Source of the DNA: Sutcliffiella rhizosphaerae
Lineage (GTDB): Bacteria > Bacillota > Bacilli > Bacillales > Bacillaceae_I
Direction of reading: 5' to 3'
Length of the DNA stretch: 64,000 nt
Assembly (NCBI RefSeq): GCF_917563925.1
Contig: NZ_CAKJTJ010000018.1
Coordinates: 1 to 64,000, forward strand
In this document: positions 53,953 through 64,000 of the stretch, one piece after another
Numbering within the stretch: position 1 is the first letter of the stretch
Layout of the letters: every line of letters starts with the position of its first letter
Position numbers and translations under genes: made by a program
The notes under the pieces: model-generated
Databases searched by the model: none
What the model was told of the DNA's origin: nothing
Seen by the model: the letters and a program-made list of their open reading frames with translations, nothing else

Positions 53953-53981
53953 ATCATATTACGCTTTATTAAAAATGTTAA
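53953..53981 (-). promoter_or_regulatory. Promoter of the cysE-cysS T-box transcript
   Basis: Minus-strand -35 TTAACA (53976-53981), 17-base spacer, -10 TATGAT (53953-53958). The -35 overlaps the gltX stop codon. Confidence 0.75.
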
Positions 53982-55429
53982 CCAATTAGCTTAGACAACC
54001 TTGCAAGTACTGTCTCTTTTCCAAGCAAATGGAGAGATTGCGGCAAGTCACGACCATGTGTTTGTCCAGTGGTTGCAACACGAATAGGCATAAATAACTT
54101 CTTCCCTTTATGACCTGTTTCTTTCTGTACTGACTTCGTAGCAGCTTTTATCGTATCTACTGTGAAGTCTTCGGACGCTTCCAATGAACGGTAAAAAGAA
54201 GATAACACCTCTACTACTTGTTCTTCTTCTAAAACAGCTTTCGCTTCTTCATCATACTCAATATCTGTTTTAAAGAACATCTCTGTTAGCTCTACAATCT
54301 CTGCTCCATAGCTCATTTGTTCTTGATAAAGTGCGATTAATTCTTTTGCCCATTCTTTTTGTTCTGCTGACATATCTTCTGATAAGCGGCCAGCTTTTAC
54401 AAGATGCGGCAACGAGATTTCCACCAGTTTTTCCAAGTCTAATGTCTTCAAATACTGGTTGTTCATCCACTTTAATTTATTCGTATCAAAAACAGCTGGA
54501 GATTTGGACAGACGATCTGTATCAAAGATTTCAATGAATTCTTCTTTGGAGAACACTTCTTCTTCTCCAACAGGCGACCATCCAAGTAGTGCGATATAGT
54601 TAAACAGTGTTTCAGGAAGGTATCCAAGTTGTTCATATTGCTCAATAAACTGAATAATAGACTCGTCGCGTTTACTTAATTTCTTACGATTTTCATTGAC
54701 AATTAAAGTCATATGCCCGAAAACGGGAACTTTCCAATCAAATGCATCAAAAATCATAATCTGTTTTGGTGTGTTTGATATATGATCGTCTCCACGAAGC
54801 ACGTGGGAGATTTGCATGGAATGATCGTCGACTGCCACTGCAAAATTATACGTAGGCGTTCCGTCCTTTTTCACAATAACAAAGTCTCCAATACCGTCTG
54901 TTTCAAAGGTAACGTCTCCTTTTACCATGTCAGTAAATGTAATTTCATTACCCTCTGGTACACGAAAACGGATACTTGGTTGTCTGCCTTCTTCTTCAAA
55001 CGCGGTTTGCTCTTCTGAAGTAAGGTTGCGGTGCTTTCCGGAATAACGAGGGTTTTCCCCTTTTGCTATTTGCTCTTCACGCTCAGCCTCTAGCTCCTCT
55101 TCCGTACAATAACACTTATAGGCAAGCCCTTTTTCCAAAAGCTCCTGATAGTATTTTGCATAAATGTCATTTCGTTCGGACTGGCGGTATGGACCGTACT
55201 CCCCTCCTACATCTACACTCTCATCCCAATCCATGCCAAGCCATTTTAAATATTTAAGCTGGCTCTCTTCTCCACCAGCAATATTACGCTTCGTATCCGT
55301 ATCTTCAACGCGGATAATGAATTGACCATTTTGACTGCGAGCAAAAAGGTAGTTAAATAATGCGGTTCTAGCATTTCCTATATGTAAGTGCCCAGTTGGA
55401 CTTGGGGCATATCGTACACGAACTGTCAT
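53978..55429 (-). CDS. gltX: Glutamate-tRNA ligase
   Basis: 483 residues from ATG 55429 (GGAGGT six bases upstream); the longer frame to 55489 is not used. Class I synthetase with HIGN (16-19) and KLSKR (250-254). In Bacillus it is non-discriminating, charging tRNA-Gln as well for the GatCAB route; that is family knowledge. A TATAAT near 55524-55529 upstream has a TTGAAA at a too-long 20-base spacing, so its promoter is uncertain. Confidence 0.96.
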   Translation of the reverse strand: MTVRVRYAPSPTGHLHIGNARTALFNYLFARSQNGQFIIRVEDTDTKRNIAGGEESQLKYLKWLGMDWDESVDVGGEYGPYRQSERNDIYAKYYQELLEKGLAYKCYCTEEELEAEREEQIAKGENPRYSGKHRNLTSEEQTAFEEEGRQPSIRFRVPEGNEITFTDMVKGDVTFETDGIGDFVIVKKDGTPTYNFAVAVDDHSMQISHVLRGDDHISNTPKQIMIFDAFDWKVPVFGHMTLIVNENRKKLSKRDESIIQFIEQYEQLGYLPETLFNYIALLGWSPVGEEEVFSKEEFIEIFDTDRLSKSPAVFDTNKLKWMNNQYLKTLDLEKLVEISLPHLVKAGRLSEDMSAEQKEWAKELIALYQEQMSYGAEIVELTEMFFKTDIEYDEEAKAVLEEEQVVEVLSSFYRSLEASEDFTVDTIKAATKSVQKETGHKGKKLFMPIRVATTGQTHGRDLPQSLHLLGKETVLARLSKLIG

Positions 55430-55571
55430 GATGGTACCTCCGTTTTCGCCGGGAAAATGCCTCGGCGGTTTTTCAAAAATTCCTTGCACTATTTTAACAT
55501 AAAAATGGCAGGACGTATCTTAGATTATAGCCAAATACCTAAATAATATTTTCAAGTATACTTAGGATTGT

Positions 55572-56048
55572 CTATTTTTTTATCAATAAAACAGCTGCTT
55601 GAGCCGCGATTCCTTCTTCTCTACCAGTAAAGCCCAACTTTTCTGTGGTCGTTGCTTTCACATTAACTTGCTCTATATCCGCTTCCAGCAATTCTGCAAT
55701 TCTTGCACGCATTGGCTCAATATGAGGGGCCATTTTTGGTTTTTGGGCAATGATCGTGCAATCGACATTCCCAAGTACATACCCTTTTTCTTTTACTATT
55801 GCCCAGACCTGCTGCATTAAAACGGCAGAATCAGCATTTTTAAAAGCTGGATCTGTATCGGGAAAGTGCTTTCCAATGTCTCCTTCACCGATGGCTCCTA
55901 AACACGCATCTGAAATGGTATGTAATAGTACATCCGCATCTGAATGGCCGAGCAATCCTTTATCATAAGGAATGGTGACTCCTCCTATTATTAAAGGTCG
56001 CCCTTCTGAAAATTGGTGCACGTCAAACCCTTGTCCGATTCGAAACAT
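55572..56048 (-). CDS. ispF: 2-C-methyl-D-erythritol 2,4-cyclodiphosphate synthase
   Basis: 158 residues from ATG 56048 (GGAGC upstream). Metal ligands Asp9, His11 (GQGFDVHQF) and His43 (DADVLLH); C-terminal [18 protein letters not shown]. Fifth enzyme of the MEP isoprenoid pathway. Downstream of ispD with a gap of about 175 bases. Confidence 0.96.
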   Translation of the reverse strand: MFRIGQGFDVHQFSEGRPLIIGGVTIPYDKGLLGHSDADVLLHTISDACLGAIGEGDIGKHFPDTDPAFKNADSAVLMQQVWAIVKEKGYVLGNVDCTIIAQKPKMAPHIEPMRARIAELLEADIEQVNVKATTTEKLGFTGREEGIAAQAAVLLIKK

Positions 56049-56222
56049 GATGTCCGCTCCTTTATATTTTAGCTGTTTTCGCAAACTTTGTTGCTTTCAT
56101 GAATTTTAGAAATTACTCGTAATAAACGTTACTATCTTTTCCTGCATTTAGTTTAATGTAAAGGCAGGTTTTCAAGCAACTTTCCATTAAGTTTTTAGCA
56201 ACAATCTTTTAGAAAAGAGCCT

Positions 56223-56900
56223 TTATTTTTGTAAAATAGCTTTTGCTAGTATTAAATCTTCTGGTGTCGTCAGTTTTATATTTTCATAATCACCTTCCAC
56301 CATTTTAACAGGAACGGAAATCCGCTCCACAAGACTTGCTTCATCGGTTCCTTGGTAACCCGTCTTTCTCGCCTCTTCATGAGCATTCATCAAAATGTCA
56401 AAGCGAAAAGCTTGGGGAGTTTGGACAGACCATAAACTGGAACGCTCTACCGTTTCTTCTACCAATTGGTCATGACCCACTTTCTTGATTGTATCTTTTA
56501 CGGGAACTCCAACAATCGCCGCTCCTTCTTTTGCTGCTGCATCAACAAGGCGGTGAATAACCGAGTTAGAAACAAACGGCCTTGCACCATCATGAACAAG
56601 GACAATCCCTTTAGTGTCAGTAGCTATGAGTCCATTATACACACTGTCTTGCCGTTCTTTTCCACCAAAAACGATTTCTTTTACCTTTTTTAATGGATAA
56701 ACGGTAAGTAGCTTGTGGAAAATGTCGGATTCTTTTTCATTAATCACGAGCTTGATTTCCTGGCAGTGAGGATCTTTTTCAAAAACAGACAAAGTATGAA
56801 TAATGACTGGTTTCCCCTCAAGTTCGATAAACTGCTTGTTTATCCCAGCCTTCATACGCTTTCCTTGTCCTGCAGCTAGAACGATTACATGGTAATTCAT
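56223..56900 (-). CDS. ispD: 2-C-methyl-D-erythritol 4-phosphate cytidylyltransferase
   Basis: 225 residues, with nucleotide-binding VIVLAAGQGKRMKAGINKQF, the VLVHDGARPF motif and TQTPQAF-type VQTPQAFR. Third enzyme of the MEP pathway. In B. subtilis it follows yacL closely; here a 318-base gap with repeats intervenes. Confidence 0.96.
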   Translation of the reverse strand: MNYHVIVLAAGQGKRMKAGINKQFIELEGKPVIIHTLSVFEKDPHCQEIKLVINEKESDIFHKLLTVYPLKKVKEIVFGGKERQDSVYNGLIATDTKGIVLVHDGARPFVSNSVIHRLVDAAAKEGAAIVGVPVKDTIKKVGHDQLVEETVERSSLWSVQTPQAFRFDILMNAHEEARKTGYQGTDEASLVERISVPVKMVEGDYENIKLTTPEDLILAKAILQK

Positions 56901-56947
56901 TTTTTTACTCTCCCGTTTAATAAATAATTTTGCTGAAATAACTTCAA

Positions 56948-56968
56948 CCCTCTTAAAAAATAAGAGGG
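56948..56968. repeat. Perfect 8-bp hairpin upstream of ispD
   Basis: CCCTCTTA/TAAGAGGG with a 5-base loop, about 48 bases before ispD in its leader. It lacks a proper U-tract on the minus strand. Confidence 0.5.
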
Positions 56969-57004
56969 TAGTGTGTTATTACAAAAATATAATCATTTAA
57001 AGTT

Positions 57005-57215
57005 TGAACTTCAACGCCTAGTCCCTCGAGGTCTCGTCAGGGCTGGTCAGTCGCTTCCGTTTTTCTATTTGTCTAGCTCTAGGCGCCAACGACATCAAAC
57101 TTCCCTCGCCTCCTTACGATAAGGCAACATCGAATCACTATCGTTCTTCGTGATTTCTTTATCTCATACGGCGATGTCCAGTTTGTACTTCGCTGAACGG
57201 GCGCCTTCCGCTTTT
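57005..57215 (-). repeat. Composite structured repeat element between yacL and ispD
   Basis: Read on the minus strand, AGAAAAGCGGAAGGCGCC opens a segment ending GGCGCCTAGAGCTAGACA. It is followed directly by a diverged, inverted-orientation copy of the dispersed repeat found at 5590 and 45075. Nested arms can pair: GGCGCC 57082-57087/57200-57205; CAAACT/AGTTTG 57096-57101/57180-57185; CGCC/GGCG 57107-57110/57170-57173; AATCAC/GTGATT 57133-57138/57150-57155. It contains no ORF. Elements of this sort recur in Bacillus intergenic DNA. Confidence 0.75.
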
Positions 57216-57218
57216 CTA

Positions 57219-58310
57219 TTATAATGCTGCCCGTTCTAGTTGTTTAGGCTTGGCAAAAATCATTCGTCCAGCAGAGGTTTGGAGAACACTTGTAACAAGT
57301 ACCTGAATATGTTTTCCAATATAATCCCGGCCTTCTTCGACGACTATCATCGTTCCGTCATCTAAGTATGCCACCCCTTGGTTCTGCTCTTTCCCGTCTT
57401 TAATGACTTGGACGGTCAATTCTTCACCGGGAAGAACTACCGGTTTGACTGCGTTCGCAAGGTCATTGATATTTAACACTTCCACGTTTTGCAGTTCACA
57501 TACTTTATTTAAATTGAAATCATTTGTTACGACTACACCTGAAGTTAGCTTGGCTAATTTAACAAGCTTGCTATCCACTTCTTGTACATCTTCAAAGTTA
57601 CCTTCGTAAATATCTACCTTGATAGCCAATTCCTTTTGAATTCGGTTGAGAATATCCAACCCACGTCTTCCTCTGTTGCGTTTCAACACATCAGATGAAT
57701 CAGCAATGTGCTGAAGCTCTTCTAATACGAAGCGCGGAATGACGATAGTCCCTTCTAGGAAGCCTGTCTGACAAATATCAGCGACACGGCCGTCAATTAT
57801 GACACTCGTATCCAAGATTTTGAGTTTTTTAGAGGAGAGATCGATGTCTTCTTCCTCTATCGTTTTCTTTTTACCAAACTTTGAGGAAATAGAAAATAAA
57901 TTCACCAGCTCATCGCGTTTTTTAAATCCTACCTGGAAACCAAGATAACCTAATAGAATAGTAATAAAAATAGGGAAAATGGCACTGACAAATGGAATTC
58001 TTTCTAAAGGGATGACAGCCAAATAGGCAACGATTAATCCAAAAATTAGACCTAAACTACCGAATAATACATCTGTAACCGGTGCTTTTACCAGTGATTC
58101 CTCTATCCATTTAATAAACCCGACTACATAATCCACTAACCAAAAAGTAAGGATGAAAAATATTATTGCTCCTAGAATTGCAACTGTAAAAGGCATAGTA
58201 AGAAAAGAAATGTGTCCTAGATTTAAGATGGAAAACAGTTCAGGAATGAATAATATCCCAAGCGTCCCACCAAGTATTAAAAAGAATAATTGAACCATAC
58301 GCCTTAACAT
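57219..58310 (-). CDS. yacL: PIN/TRAM domain membrane protein YacL
   Basis: 363 residues. Four transmembrane helices in the first 130 residues, then a PIN nuclease domain with acidic residues ([30 protein letters not shown]) and a C-terminal TRAM domain ([21 protein letters not shown]). Probably a membrane-anchored ribonuclease or RNA-binding protein; substrate unknown. GGGAGGT lies seven bases before the ATG. Confidence 0.9.
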   Translation of the reverse strand: MLRRMVQLFFLILGGTLGILFIPELFSILNLGHISFLTMPFTVAILGAIIFFILTFWLVDYVVGFIKWIEESLVKAPVTDVLFGSLGLIFGLIVAYLAVIPLERIPFVSAIFPIFITILLGYLGFQVGFKKRDELVNLFSISSKFGKKKTIEEEDIDLSSKKLKILDTSVIIDGRVADICQTGFLEGTIVIPRFVLEELQHIADSSDVLKRNRGRRGLDILNRIQKELAIKVDIYEGNFEDVQEVDSKLVKLAKLTSGVVVTNDFNLNKVCELQNVEVLNINDLANAVKPVVLPGEELTVQVIKDGKEQNQGVAYLDDGTMIVVEEGRDYIGKHIQVLVTSVLQTSAGRMIFAKPKQLERAAL

Positions 58311-58408
58311 TGCCTCACCTCCCTTTATACATTATAAACAGTTTCCATTAAATAAAACGTCGAAAAAGCTAATAATTTACATTTATTCCGGTTATATCAC
58401 AAAAATGA

Positions 58409-59482
58409 TTACATTTGGCGGTCAATTAAGTGCTGATCCTGAATACGTTTTAAACCCTCTTTTATCTTTCTCGCCCTAACCTCACCAATTCCATCAACTT
58501 CATCCAATTCTTCTACTGTTGCAAGGACAATATGTTTTAAATTGTGGAAACGACATACAAGGTTTTCGATAACAAGCGGCGGTAATCTCGGGATTTTGTG
58601 TAATACCCGATATCCGCGTGGAAGAATGATTTCATCGGGATTCATAAATCCAGAATACCCAAGCATTTTAAGAATAACCGAATCATCCAATAGATCTGTA
58701 TTGGCAAGGTCCTGCAATTTTCTTAAACTCGTAAAAGCATCCATATCTTTATCCACACAATAATCTTTTATGAGGAGGATGGCCTCTTCCTCTATGTGGG
58801 CAAGAAGCTCCGTCATTTGAAGTCGAATCAGCCTGCCTTCAGTTCCGAGTTCATTGATATAGCTGATTATTTCGTTTTTAATTCTTAATACCATTTCTAT
58901 ACGATGGATAACCTGTAAAAGTTCCGCAAGTGAGACTTGTTCTTCAAATTCTAAAGCTCCAAGATTCGTAATACCTTGGTCAAGTACCGTTTTATATTTT
59001 TCTAGTGTCTGTATTGCTTGATTTGCTTTTGTAAAAATAACACCGATATCCCTTAGTGCATAACGGAAATCTCCTTTATAGAGGGTAATGACATTACGTC
59101 GTTGGGAAATGGCTATGACCAGACAACCAGTTTGTTTGGCCACTCTTTCTGCTGTTCGGTGTCTCATTCCGGTTTCTGTAGAGATAATAGTAGAGTTTGG
59201 TGTCAGTTGGGCATTAGCATATAGTATCTTAGTACCCTTTTCATTCAAAATAATAGCCCCGTCCATTTTAGCTAGCTCATAAACATACGCCGGACTAAAA
59301 GAGCAATTGATAGAAAAGCCTCCATCGACAATTTCTTTCACTTTATCATTGAAACCAATAACAACGAGCCCACCCGTTTGGGATCGAAGGATGTTATTTA
59401 TCCCCTCCCTAATGGGAGTACCAGGAGCTATAAACTGCAGCGTTTCTGCCATTATTTTTTCCTTTTGACGGTTTTCTTCCAT
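58409..59482 (-). CDS. disA: DNA integrity scanning diadenylate cyclase DisA
   Basis: 357 residues. DAC domain with DGA (74-76) and RHR (107-109) motifs for c-di-AMP synthesis, a helical spine, and a C-terminal helix-hairpin-helix domain ([20 protein letters not shown]) that binds branched DNA. Reports on chromosome integrity before sporulation. Directly follows radA (2-base gap), its known functional partner. Confidence 0.96.
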   Translation of the reverse strand: MEENRQKEKIMAETLQFIAPGTPIREGINNILRSQTGGLVVIGFNDKVKEIVDGGFSINCSFSPAYVYELAKMDGAIILNEKGTKILYANAQLTPNSTIISTETGMRHRTAERVAKQTGCLVIAISQRRNVITLYKGDFRYALRDIGVIFTKANQAIQTLEKYKTVLDQGITNLGALEFEEQVSLAELLQVIHRIEMVLRIKNEIISYINELGTEGRLIRLQMTELLAHIEEEAILLIKDYCVDKDMDAFTSLRKLQDLANTDLLDDSVILKMLGYSGFMNPDEIILPRGYRVLHKIPRLPPLVIENLVCRFHNLKHIVLATVEELDEVDGIGEVRARKIKEGLKRIQDQHLIDRQM

Positions 59483-59484
59483 CT

Positions 59485-60861
59485 CTATCCCCCTAGAGTA
59501 TATTGAAGAGCCTGGTCTATGGTAGCTACACCAATGACACTAATTCCTGCTGGAGCGGTCCATCCTCCTAAGTTTTTGGCTGGAATAATCACCCGTTTGA
59601 AACCAAGCTTTGCCGCTTCCTGCACTCTTTGTTCAATTCTTGAAACTCTTCTTATTTCTCCTGTTAAGCCTACTTCTCCAATGACAACATCGGTTGCTTC
59701 AGAACTTACGTTTCGGAAACTAGATGCAATGCTGACAGCGACTGCCAAGTCAATGGCTGGTTCATCTAGCTTAACGCCACCAGCAACCTTCAGGTAAGCA
59801 TCTTGGTTCTGTAAAAGCAATCCGACACGCTTCTCTAAAACGGCCATAATTAATGACACTCTGTTATGGTCTATTCCTGTGGCCATTCTTCTCGGGTTTC
59901 CATAGCCAGTAGGAGATATCAACGCTTGAATTTCCACAAGCACTGGACGGGTTCCCTCCATCGAGGCAACGACAGTGGAGCCAGCTGCCCCTTGAGATCG
60001 TTCTTCCAAAAATATCTCCGAAGGATTCTTAACTTCTGTTAATCCCTCTTCTTTCATTTCAAAAATACCTATTTCGTTTGTGGAACCAAATCTATTTTTT
60101 ACGGAACGCAATATTCGATACGTATGATGCCGTTCTCCTTCAAAATATAATACAGTATCAACCATATGCTCCAAAAGACGTGGCCCTGCTATGGAACCTT
60201 CTTTCGTCACATGCCCGACGATAAATACGGCAATATTTTTCGTCTTTGCAATCCGCATAAGCTCTGCGGTACATTCCCTTACTTGTGATACACTTCCTGG
60301 TGCAGATGTAACAGCGGGATGATAGACGGTTTGGATAGAATCTACGACTAACAGTGTTGGCGCAATATCCTCCACAGCTTTTGCTACAAGCTCAAAGTCT
60401 GTTTCAGATAACACAAACAACTCATCAGCCTGCACACCTAGTCTATCCGCTCTAAGCTTTGTTTGTTGAACAGATTCTTCCCCAGATATGTAAAGAACAC
60501 GATGTTTTTTCAACGCTAACTGACAACACACCTGAAGTAACAAGGTCGATTTACCGATTCCAGGGTCTCCACCGATAAGTACAAGAGAACCTTGAACAAG
60601 CCCTCCACCAAGAACCCGGTTGCACTCCTCCATATCGGTATGGATTCTCGTTTCATTCAATTTCTCCACTTTTGTAATGGACTCTGCTTTTCTTACAAGG
60701 GTAGAAGAGGATGTTGTAAAACCACCTCGCCTCGGTGTTCTTGACTCTTCCATTTCTTCCACCATCGTATTCCACTCATGACAGCCAGGACATTTCCCCA
60801 TCCATTTAGGGGACTCATAACCGCATTCCTTACACATAAACTTTGTTTTTCTCTTTGCCAT
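59485..60861 (-). CDS. radA: DNA repair protein RadA (Sms)
   Basis: 458 residues. N-terminal zinc finger Cys10, Cys13, Cys24, Cys27; Walker [11 protein letters not shown] (97-106); RadA signature KNRFG (255-259); C-terminal Lon-protease-like domain. Branch-migration helicase in recombination. ATG 60861 has a GAGG site. Unlike the B. subtilis clpC operon, a 258-base gap with a terminator lies before it. Confidence 0.96.
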   Translation of the reverse strand: MAKRKTKFMCKECGYESPKWMGKCPGCHEWNTMVEEMEESRTPRRGGFTTSSSTLVRKAESITKVEKLNETRIHTDMEECNRVLGGGLVQGSLVLIGGDPGIGKSTLLLQVCCQLALKKHRVLYISGEESVQQTKLRADRLGVQADELFVLSETDFELVAKAVEDIAPTLLVVDSIQTVYHPAVTSAPGSVSQVRECTAELMRIAKTKNIAVFIVGHVTKEGSIAGPRLLEHMVDTVLYFEGERHHTYRILRSVKNRFGSTNEIGIFEMKEEGLTEVKNPSEIFLEERSQGAAGSTVVASMEGTRPVLVEIQALISPTGYGNPRRMATGIDHNRVSLIMAVLEKRVGLLLQNQDAYLKVAGGVKLDEPAIDLAVAVSIASSFRNVSSEATDVVIGEVGLTGEIRRVSRIEQRVQEAAKLGFKRVIIPAKNLGGWTAPAGISVIGVATIDQALQYTLGG

Positions 60862-61042
60862 CCAAATTTCCTCTCTTTAGTAAGTGGATGTTTTCTATGA
60901 AAATTTCCGGCTTTCTTCCACCAATTATTTTATTCCATTAGATTCTTTATTTAGAACAAGAAGTCTCATAAAATACCATTGTTTTCCTTATATTAATCAT
61001 ACATTATTTGCTGTAGGTTATACCAATTTAAACCCTTGGTAA

Positions 61043-61085
61043 ATATAAGAAAGGAGGGAAACCTGAATGAATCTGGCTTTCCTCC
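61043..61085 (-). terminator. Terminator after clpC
   Basis: Minus-strand GGAGGAAAGCC/GGTTTCCCTCC (two mismatched or wobble positions), 11-base loop, followed by TTTCTTATATTT. It is 35 bases past the clpC stop. The rest of the 60862-61119 gap is AT-rich, with only a weak promoter-like TTGGTA/TATGAT pair at a 19-base spacing. Confidence 0.7.
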
Positions 61086-61119
61086 ACTTCTTATTTAGAC
61101 TGTACAAAAATCATGGTTT

Positions 61120-63561
61120 TTATTTTACTTTTTCAACAGAACCGCCGACAATGAATTCACCGTCTGCTACATCGAGAATGATTTTTTTACCTTTTTCAAT
61201 ATTTCCGCGTAGAAGTTCTTCAGAAAGTTTATCTTCCACATGCTTCTGGATGGCACGGCGTAATGGTCTTGCTCCATATTCCGGATCATAGCCCTCTTCG
61301 GAAATTTTCTCTTTTGCCGCTTCTGTCAATTCGAGGTCAATTTCCTGCTCTTTTAAGCGGGTCGTCAATTGATCTGACAGTAACGTAACAATTTCTTTCA
61401 AATGTTTTTTCTCAAGAGAATGGAACACAATCATTTCATCTACACGGTTGAGGAACTCAGGACGGAATGCTTTTTTCAGCTCTTCCATTACTTTTCCTTT
61501 CATATCTTTATAATTTTGATTTTCATCCTGAACGTTAAAGCCTACGTACTTATTACGTTTTAACGCATCCGCTCCAACGTTGGACGTCATAATGACAAGC
61601 GTATTGCGGAAATCAACCGTACGTCCCTTCGAATCTGTTAAACGGCCATCCTCCAATACTTGTAGCAGGATATTAAATACATCCGGATGCGCTTTTTCTA
61701 TTTCATCTAAAAGAATGACAGAGTAAGGCTTACGACGAACTTTTTCTGTTAATTGACCACCTTCATCATAGCCGACATATCCCGGAGGCGAACCTACCAA
61801 TCTAGAGGTTGAATGTTTTTCCATGTATTCAGACATATCGATTCGAATCATCGCATCTTCATCCCCGAAGATGGATTCTGCCAACGCTCTAGCTAGTTCT
61901 GTTTTACCTACCCCTGTTGGACCAAGGAAGATGAACGAGCCAATCGGACGTTTTGGATCCTTTAAGCCTGCACGCGCACGGCGTACCGCTTTTGAAACTG
62001 CTTTCACCGCTTCATCCTGTCCAATGACACGAGAATGCAAGAGAGATTCCATATTTAACAGTTTATCTGTTTCTGTTTGTGCAAGCTTAGATACAGGTAT
62101 TCCTGTCCAACTGGATACGACCATCGCAATATCCTCGACTGTTACCTCCGTATTTTCCTGGCCCTGCTTTTCTTTCCATGTTTTTTTCGTTTCTTCCAGT
62201 TGTTCACGTAAGCGTTGTTCCGAATCTCTTAAAGAAGCCGCCTTTTCAAACTCCTGACTCTGTACTGCTGCATCTTTTTCATTGCGAACAGATTCCAGCT
62301 TCACTTCCAATTCCTTCAAATTAGGAGGAGTTGTAAAAGAACGGAGGCGGACTTTTGAACCTGCCTCATCAATTAAATCAATCGCTTTATCTGGCAAGAA
62401 GCGGTCCGAAATGTAGCGATCCGAGAGCTTCACGGCTTGCTCGATTGCTTCATCTGTAATGGAAACCCGATGATGAGCTTCATAGCGATCACGTAATCCC
62501 CGCAAAATTTGGATTGACTCCTCTGTATTTGGCTCATCGACCTGAATCGGTTGGAACCTGCGCTCTAACGCTGCATCTTTTTCAATATATTTACGATATT
62601 CATCAAGTGTAGTGGCACCAATACATTGTAGCTCCCCTCGTGCAAGGGATGGCTTCAAAATGTTTGATGCATCAATCGCACCTTCTGCCCCACCTGCTCC
62701 AATCAGCGTGTGCAGTTCATCAATGAAAAGAATGATATTACCAGCCTGACGAATTTCATCCATGACTTTTTTGAGACGGTCTTCGAATTCACCACGATAT
62801 TTTGTACCCGCTACTACTGTTCCCATATCAAGGGTCATCACACGCTTATCACGCAGTATTTCCGGAACCTCGTTGTTGACAATTTGTTGCGCAAGGCCTT
62901 CTGCTATTGCTGTTTTCCCAACCCCTGGTTCACCAATTAATACTGGGTTATTTTTTGTTCTTCTACTCAGCACTTCAATTACACGCTGAATTTCCTTACT
63001 TCGTCCGATTACTGGGTCAAGGCTTCCTTCTCTTGCCACCGCAGTTAGATCTCTTGCAAGACTATCTAGGGTTGGCGTATTAACATTATTAGAAGCCCCT
63101 CCTTGATGTCCTCCGGAAGATTCATTACTGCCTAGGAGCTGAAGTACTTGTTGACGTGCTTTATTCAGGCTTACCCCTAAATTATTCAAGACACGTGCTG
63201 CTACTCCTTCTCCTTCACGAATTAACCCAAGTAAAATATGTTCTGTACCAACATAGGAGTGACCAAGTTTACGAGCTTCATCCATCGATAACTCAATTAC
63301 TTTTTTTGCTCTCGGTGTATAGTGCGGAATAGATTGTCCGCTGTCTTGCCCACGACCAATCAAGTTTTCTACTTCTTTTTGAATTTTCTCAGGTCCCAGC
63401 CCAAGCGCTATTAACGCCTTTGCCGCAATGCCTTCCCCTTCACGGACCAAACCAAGCAGGATATGCTCTGTTCCAATATTATTATGGCTTAGGCGCAATG
63501 CCTCTTCTTGAGCAAGTGCAAGTACTTTCTGTGCTCTTTCTGTAAATCGACCAAACATCAT
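61120..63561 (-). CDS. clpC: Clp protease ATPase subunit ClpC
   Basis: 813 residues from ATG 63561 (GGAGG nine bases upstream). Double Clp-N domain (1-145), AAA1 with GEPGVGKT (210-217), UVR/linker coiled segment (about 425-455) for MecA/McsB adaptors, AAA2 with GPTGVGKT (547-554). Unfolds substrates, including arginine-phosphorylated proteins, for ClpP. Follows mcsB by about 20 bases in the ctsR-mcsA-mcsB-clpC stress operon. Confidence 0.98.
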   Translation of the reverse strand: MMFGRFTERAQKVLALAQEEALRLSHNNIGTEHILLGLVREGEGIAAKALIALGLGPEKIQKEVENLIGRGQDSGQSIPHYTPRAKKVIELSMDEARKLGHSYVGTEHILLGLIREGEGVAARVLNNLGVSLNKARQQVLQLLGSNESSGGHQGGASNNVNTPTLDSLARDLTAVAREGSLDPVIGRSKEIQRVIEVLSRRTKNNPVLIGEPGVGKTAIAEGLAQQIVNNEVPEILRDKRVMTLDMGTVVAGTKYRGEFEDRLKKVMDEIRQAGNIILFIDELHTLIGAGGAEGAIDASNILKPSLARGELQCIGATTLDEYRKYIEKDAALERRFQPIQVDEPNTEESIQILRGLRDRYEAHHRVSITDEAIEQAVKLSDRYISDRFLPDKAIDLIDEAGSKVRLRSFTTPPNLKELEVKLESVRNEKDAAVQSQEFEKAASLRDSEQRLREQLEETKKTWKEKQGQENTEVTVEDIAMVVSSWTGIPVSKLAQTETDKLLNMESLLHSRVIGQDEAVKAVSKAVRRARAGLKDPKRPIGSFIFLGPTGVGKTELARALAESIFGDEDAMIRIDMSEYMEKHSTSRLVGSPPGYVGYDEGGQLTEKVRRKPYSVILLDEIEKAHPDVFNILLQVLEDGRLTDSKGRTVDFRNTLVIMTSNVGADALKRNKYVGFNVQDENQNYKDMKGKVMEELKKAFRPEFLNRVDEMIVFHSLEKKHLKEIVTLLSDQLTTRLKEQEIDLELTEAAKEKISEEGYDPEYGARPLRRAIQKHVEDKLSEELLRGNIEKGKKIILDVADGEFIVGGSVEKVK

Positions 63562-63583
63562 ATCCAAACGCCTCCCGAATAAT

Positions 63584-64000
63584 TTATTTCTTTAAACGCA
63601 TTCTTTCCCGAATTAAGCTAGCTCTGCGAATATCTCTTTCATTTGGCTTTAAAGGACCTCCTGCATATTGCTGTAGAAATCCTGGTTGAGTCAAAATCAT
63701 CAATTCATTCAATATGGAATTTGAAATATCTTTAATGTATCCAAGATCAATCCCCAGCCGGACATCTGATAAACACTTGGCAGCTTCCTTTGTTTCCATT
63801 ACCCTGCTGTAAGCCAATAAACCATAGGATCGAAATATCCTATCTTCCAATTGGATGTTGGATGTTTTTTCTAAAGCTTCTCGTGCAGAACGCTCTTGGG
63901 CAATAAGTTGTTGAACCACACTAAGGAGATCCTGAACAATATCCTCTTCTGATTTTCCTAGTGTCAACTGATTGGAAATTTGAAAAATATTTCCTAATGC
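63584..64000 (-). CDS. mcsB: Protein arginine kinase McsB, C-terminal part (cut by window edge)
   Basis: 139 residues of the C-terminal part remain, open to the right edge ([20 protein letters not shown] at the cut). It includes [18 protein letters not shown] and [14 protein letters not shown], typical of McsB. The guanidino-kinase active site is off the window. McsB phosphorylates arginines to mark proteins for ClpCP and inactivates CtsR. Confidence 0.95.
   Translation of the reverse strand, partial: ALGNIFQISNQLTLGKSEEDIVQDLLSVVQQLIAQERSAREALEKTSNIQLEDRIFRSYGLLAYSRVMETKEAAKCLSDVRLGIDLGYIKDISNSILNELMILTQPGFLQQYAGGPLKPNERDIRRASLIRERMRLKK

Noticed and set aside
55524-55555. gltX promoter TTGAAA/TATAAT
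   Set aside because: The spacing is 20 bases, too long for a confident sigma-A promoter; noted only under gltX.

Overview
The window is a chromosomal segment of an endospore-forming member of the Bacillaceae (Bacillus in the broad sense). Evidence: gene order matches the ribosomal protein superregion of Bacillus subtilis, read in reverse (mcsB-clpC-radA-disA-yacL-ispD-ispF-gltX-cysE-cysS-mrnC-rlmB-rae1-sigH-rpmG-secE-nusG-rplKAJL-ybxB-rpoBC-rplGB-rpsL-rpsG-fusA-tufA-S10/spc/alpha clusters-ecfA1A2T-truA-rplM-rpsI-ybaK-cwlD-salA-gerD-kbaA-pdaB). Sporulation genes (pdaB, kbaA, gerD, cwlD, sigH), AGGAGG-type ribosome binding sites and frequent TTG/GTG starts fit. The proteins look close to, but distinct from, those of B. 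subtilis. The species cannot be fixed by reading alone.

Layout, left to right. 1-485: tandem promoters and boxA leader of an rRNA operon whose 16S gene lies just outside the left edge, read leftward. 486-5505: a small unknown gene and the sporulation/germination genes pdaB, kbaA, gerD, salA, cwlD, ybaK. 5515-11300: an accessory stretch not seen at this place in B. subtilis. It holds a three-gene run of secreted coiled-coil proteins, a divergent pair (phospholipase A2-like mini-protein and a DUF5661 protein), a decayed GNAT acetyltransferase and a chemoreceptor. About 2.75 kb of it is bracketed by two near-identical copies of the rpsI terminator. 11348-15594: rpsI, rplM (with leader), truA and the ECF transporter energising module. 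15934-30904: alpha, spc and S10 ribosomal clusters with secY, adk, map, infA and rpoA. 30905-31857: S10 promoters and leader, plus a 14-unit 21-bp tandem repeat. 31858-48992: elongation factors, str genes, RNA polymerase beta and beta-prime, L7/L12 stalk and L11/L1 genes, nusG, secE, rpmG. 49096-64000: sigH, RNA processing enzymes, a T-box controlled cysE-cysS pair, gltX, isoprenoid genes, yacL, disA, radA, clpC and the C-terminal part of mcsB.

Most genes are on the minus strand and form long transcription units for translation, transcription and secretion. Strong sigma-A type promoters can be read before rplM, rpsJ, rplGB, rplJ, rplK, rpmG and cysE, and intrinsic terminators separate the units. 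Regulation visible in the sequence includes an L13 leader, an L10 leader, a cysteine-type T-box, a probable sigma-G promoter at gerD and a possible sigma-D promoter at the chemoreceptor.

The best candidates for undescribed biology are the secreted coiled-coil trio with its divergent phospholipase-like neighbour, the 21-bp/heptapeptide repeat array between tufA and rpsJ, and a nested-stem structured repeat element between yacL and ispD.
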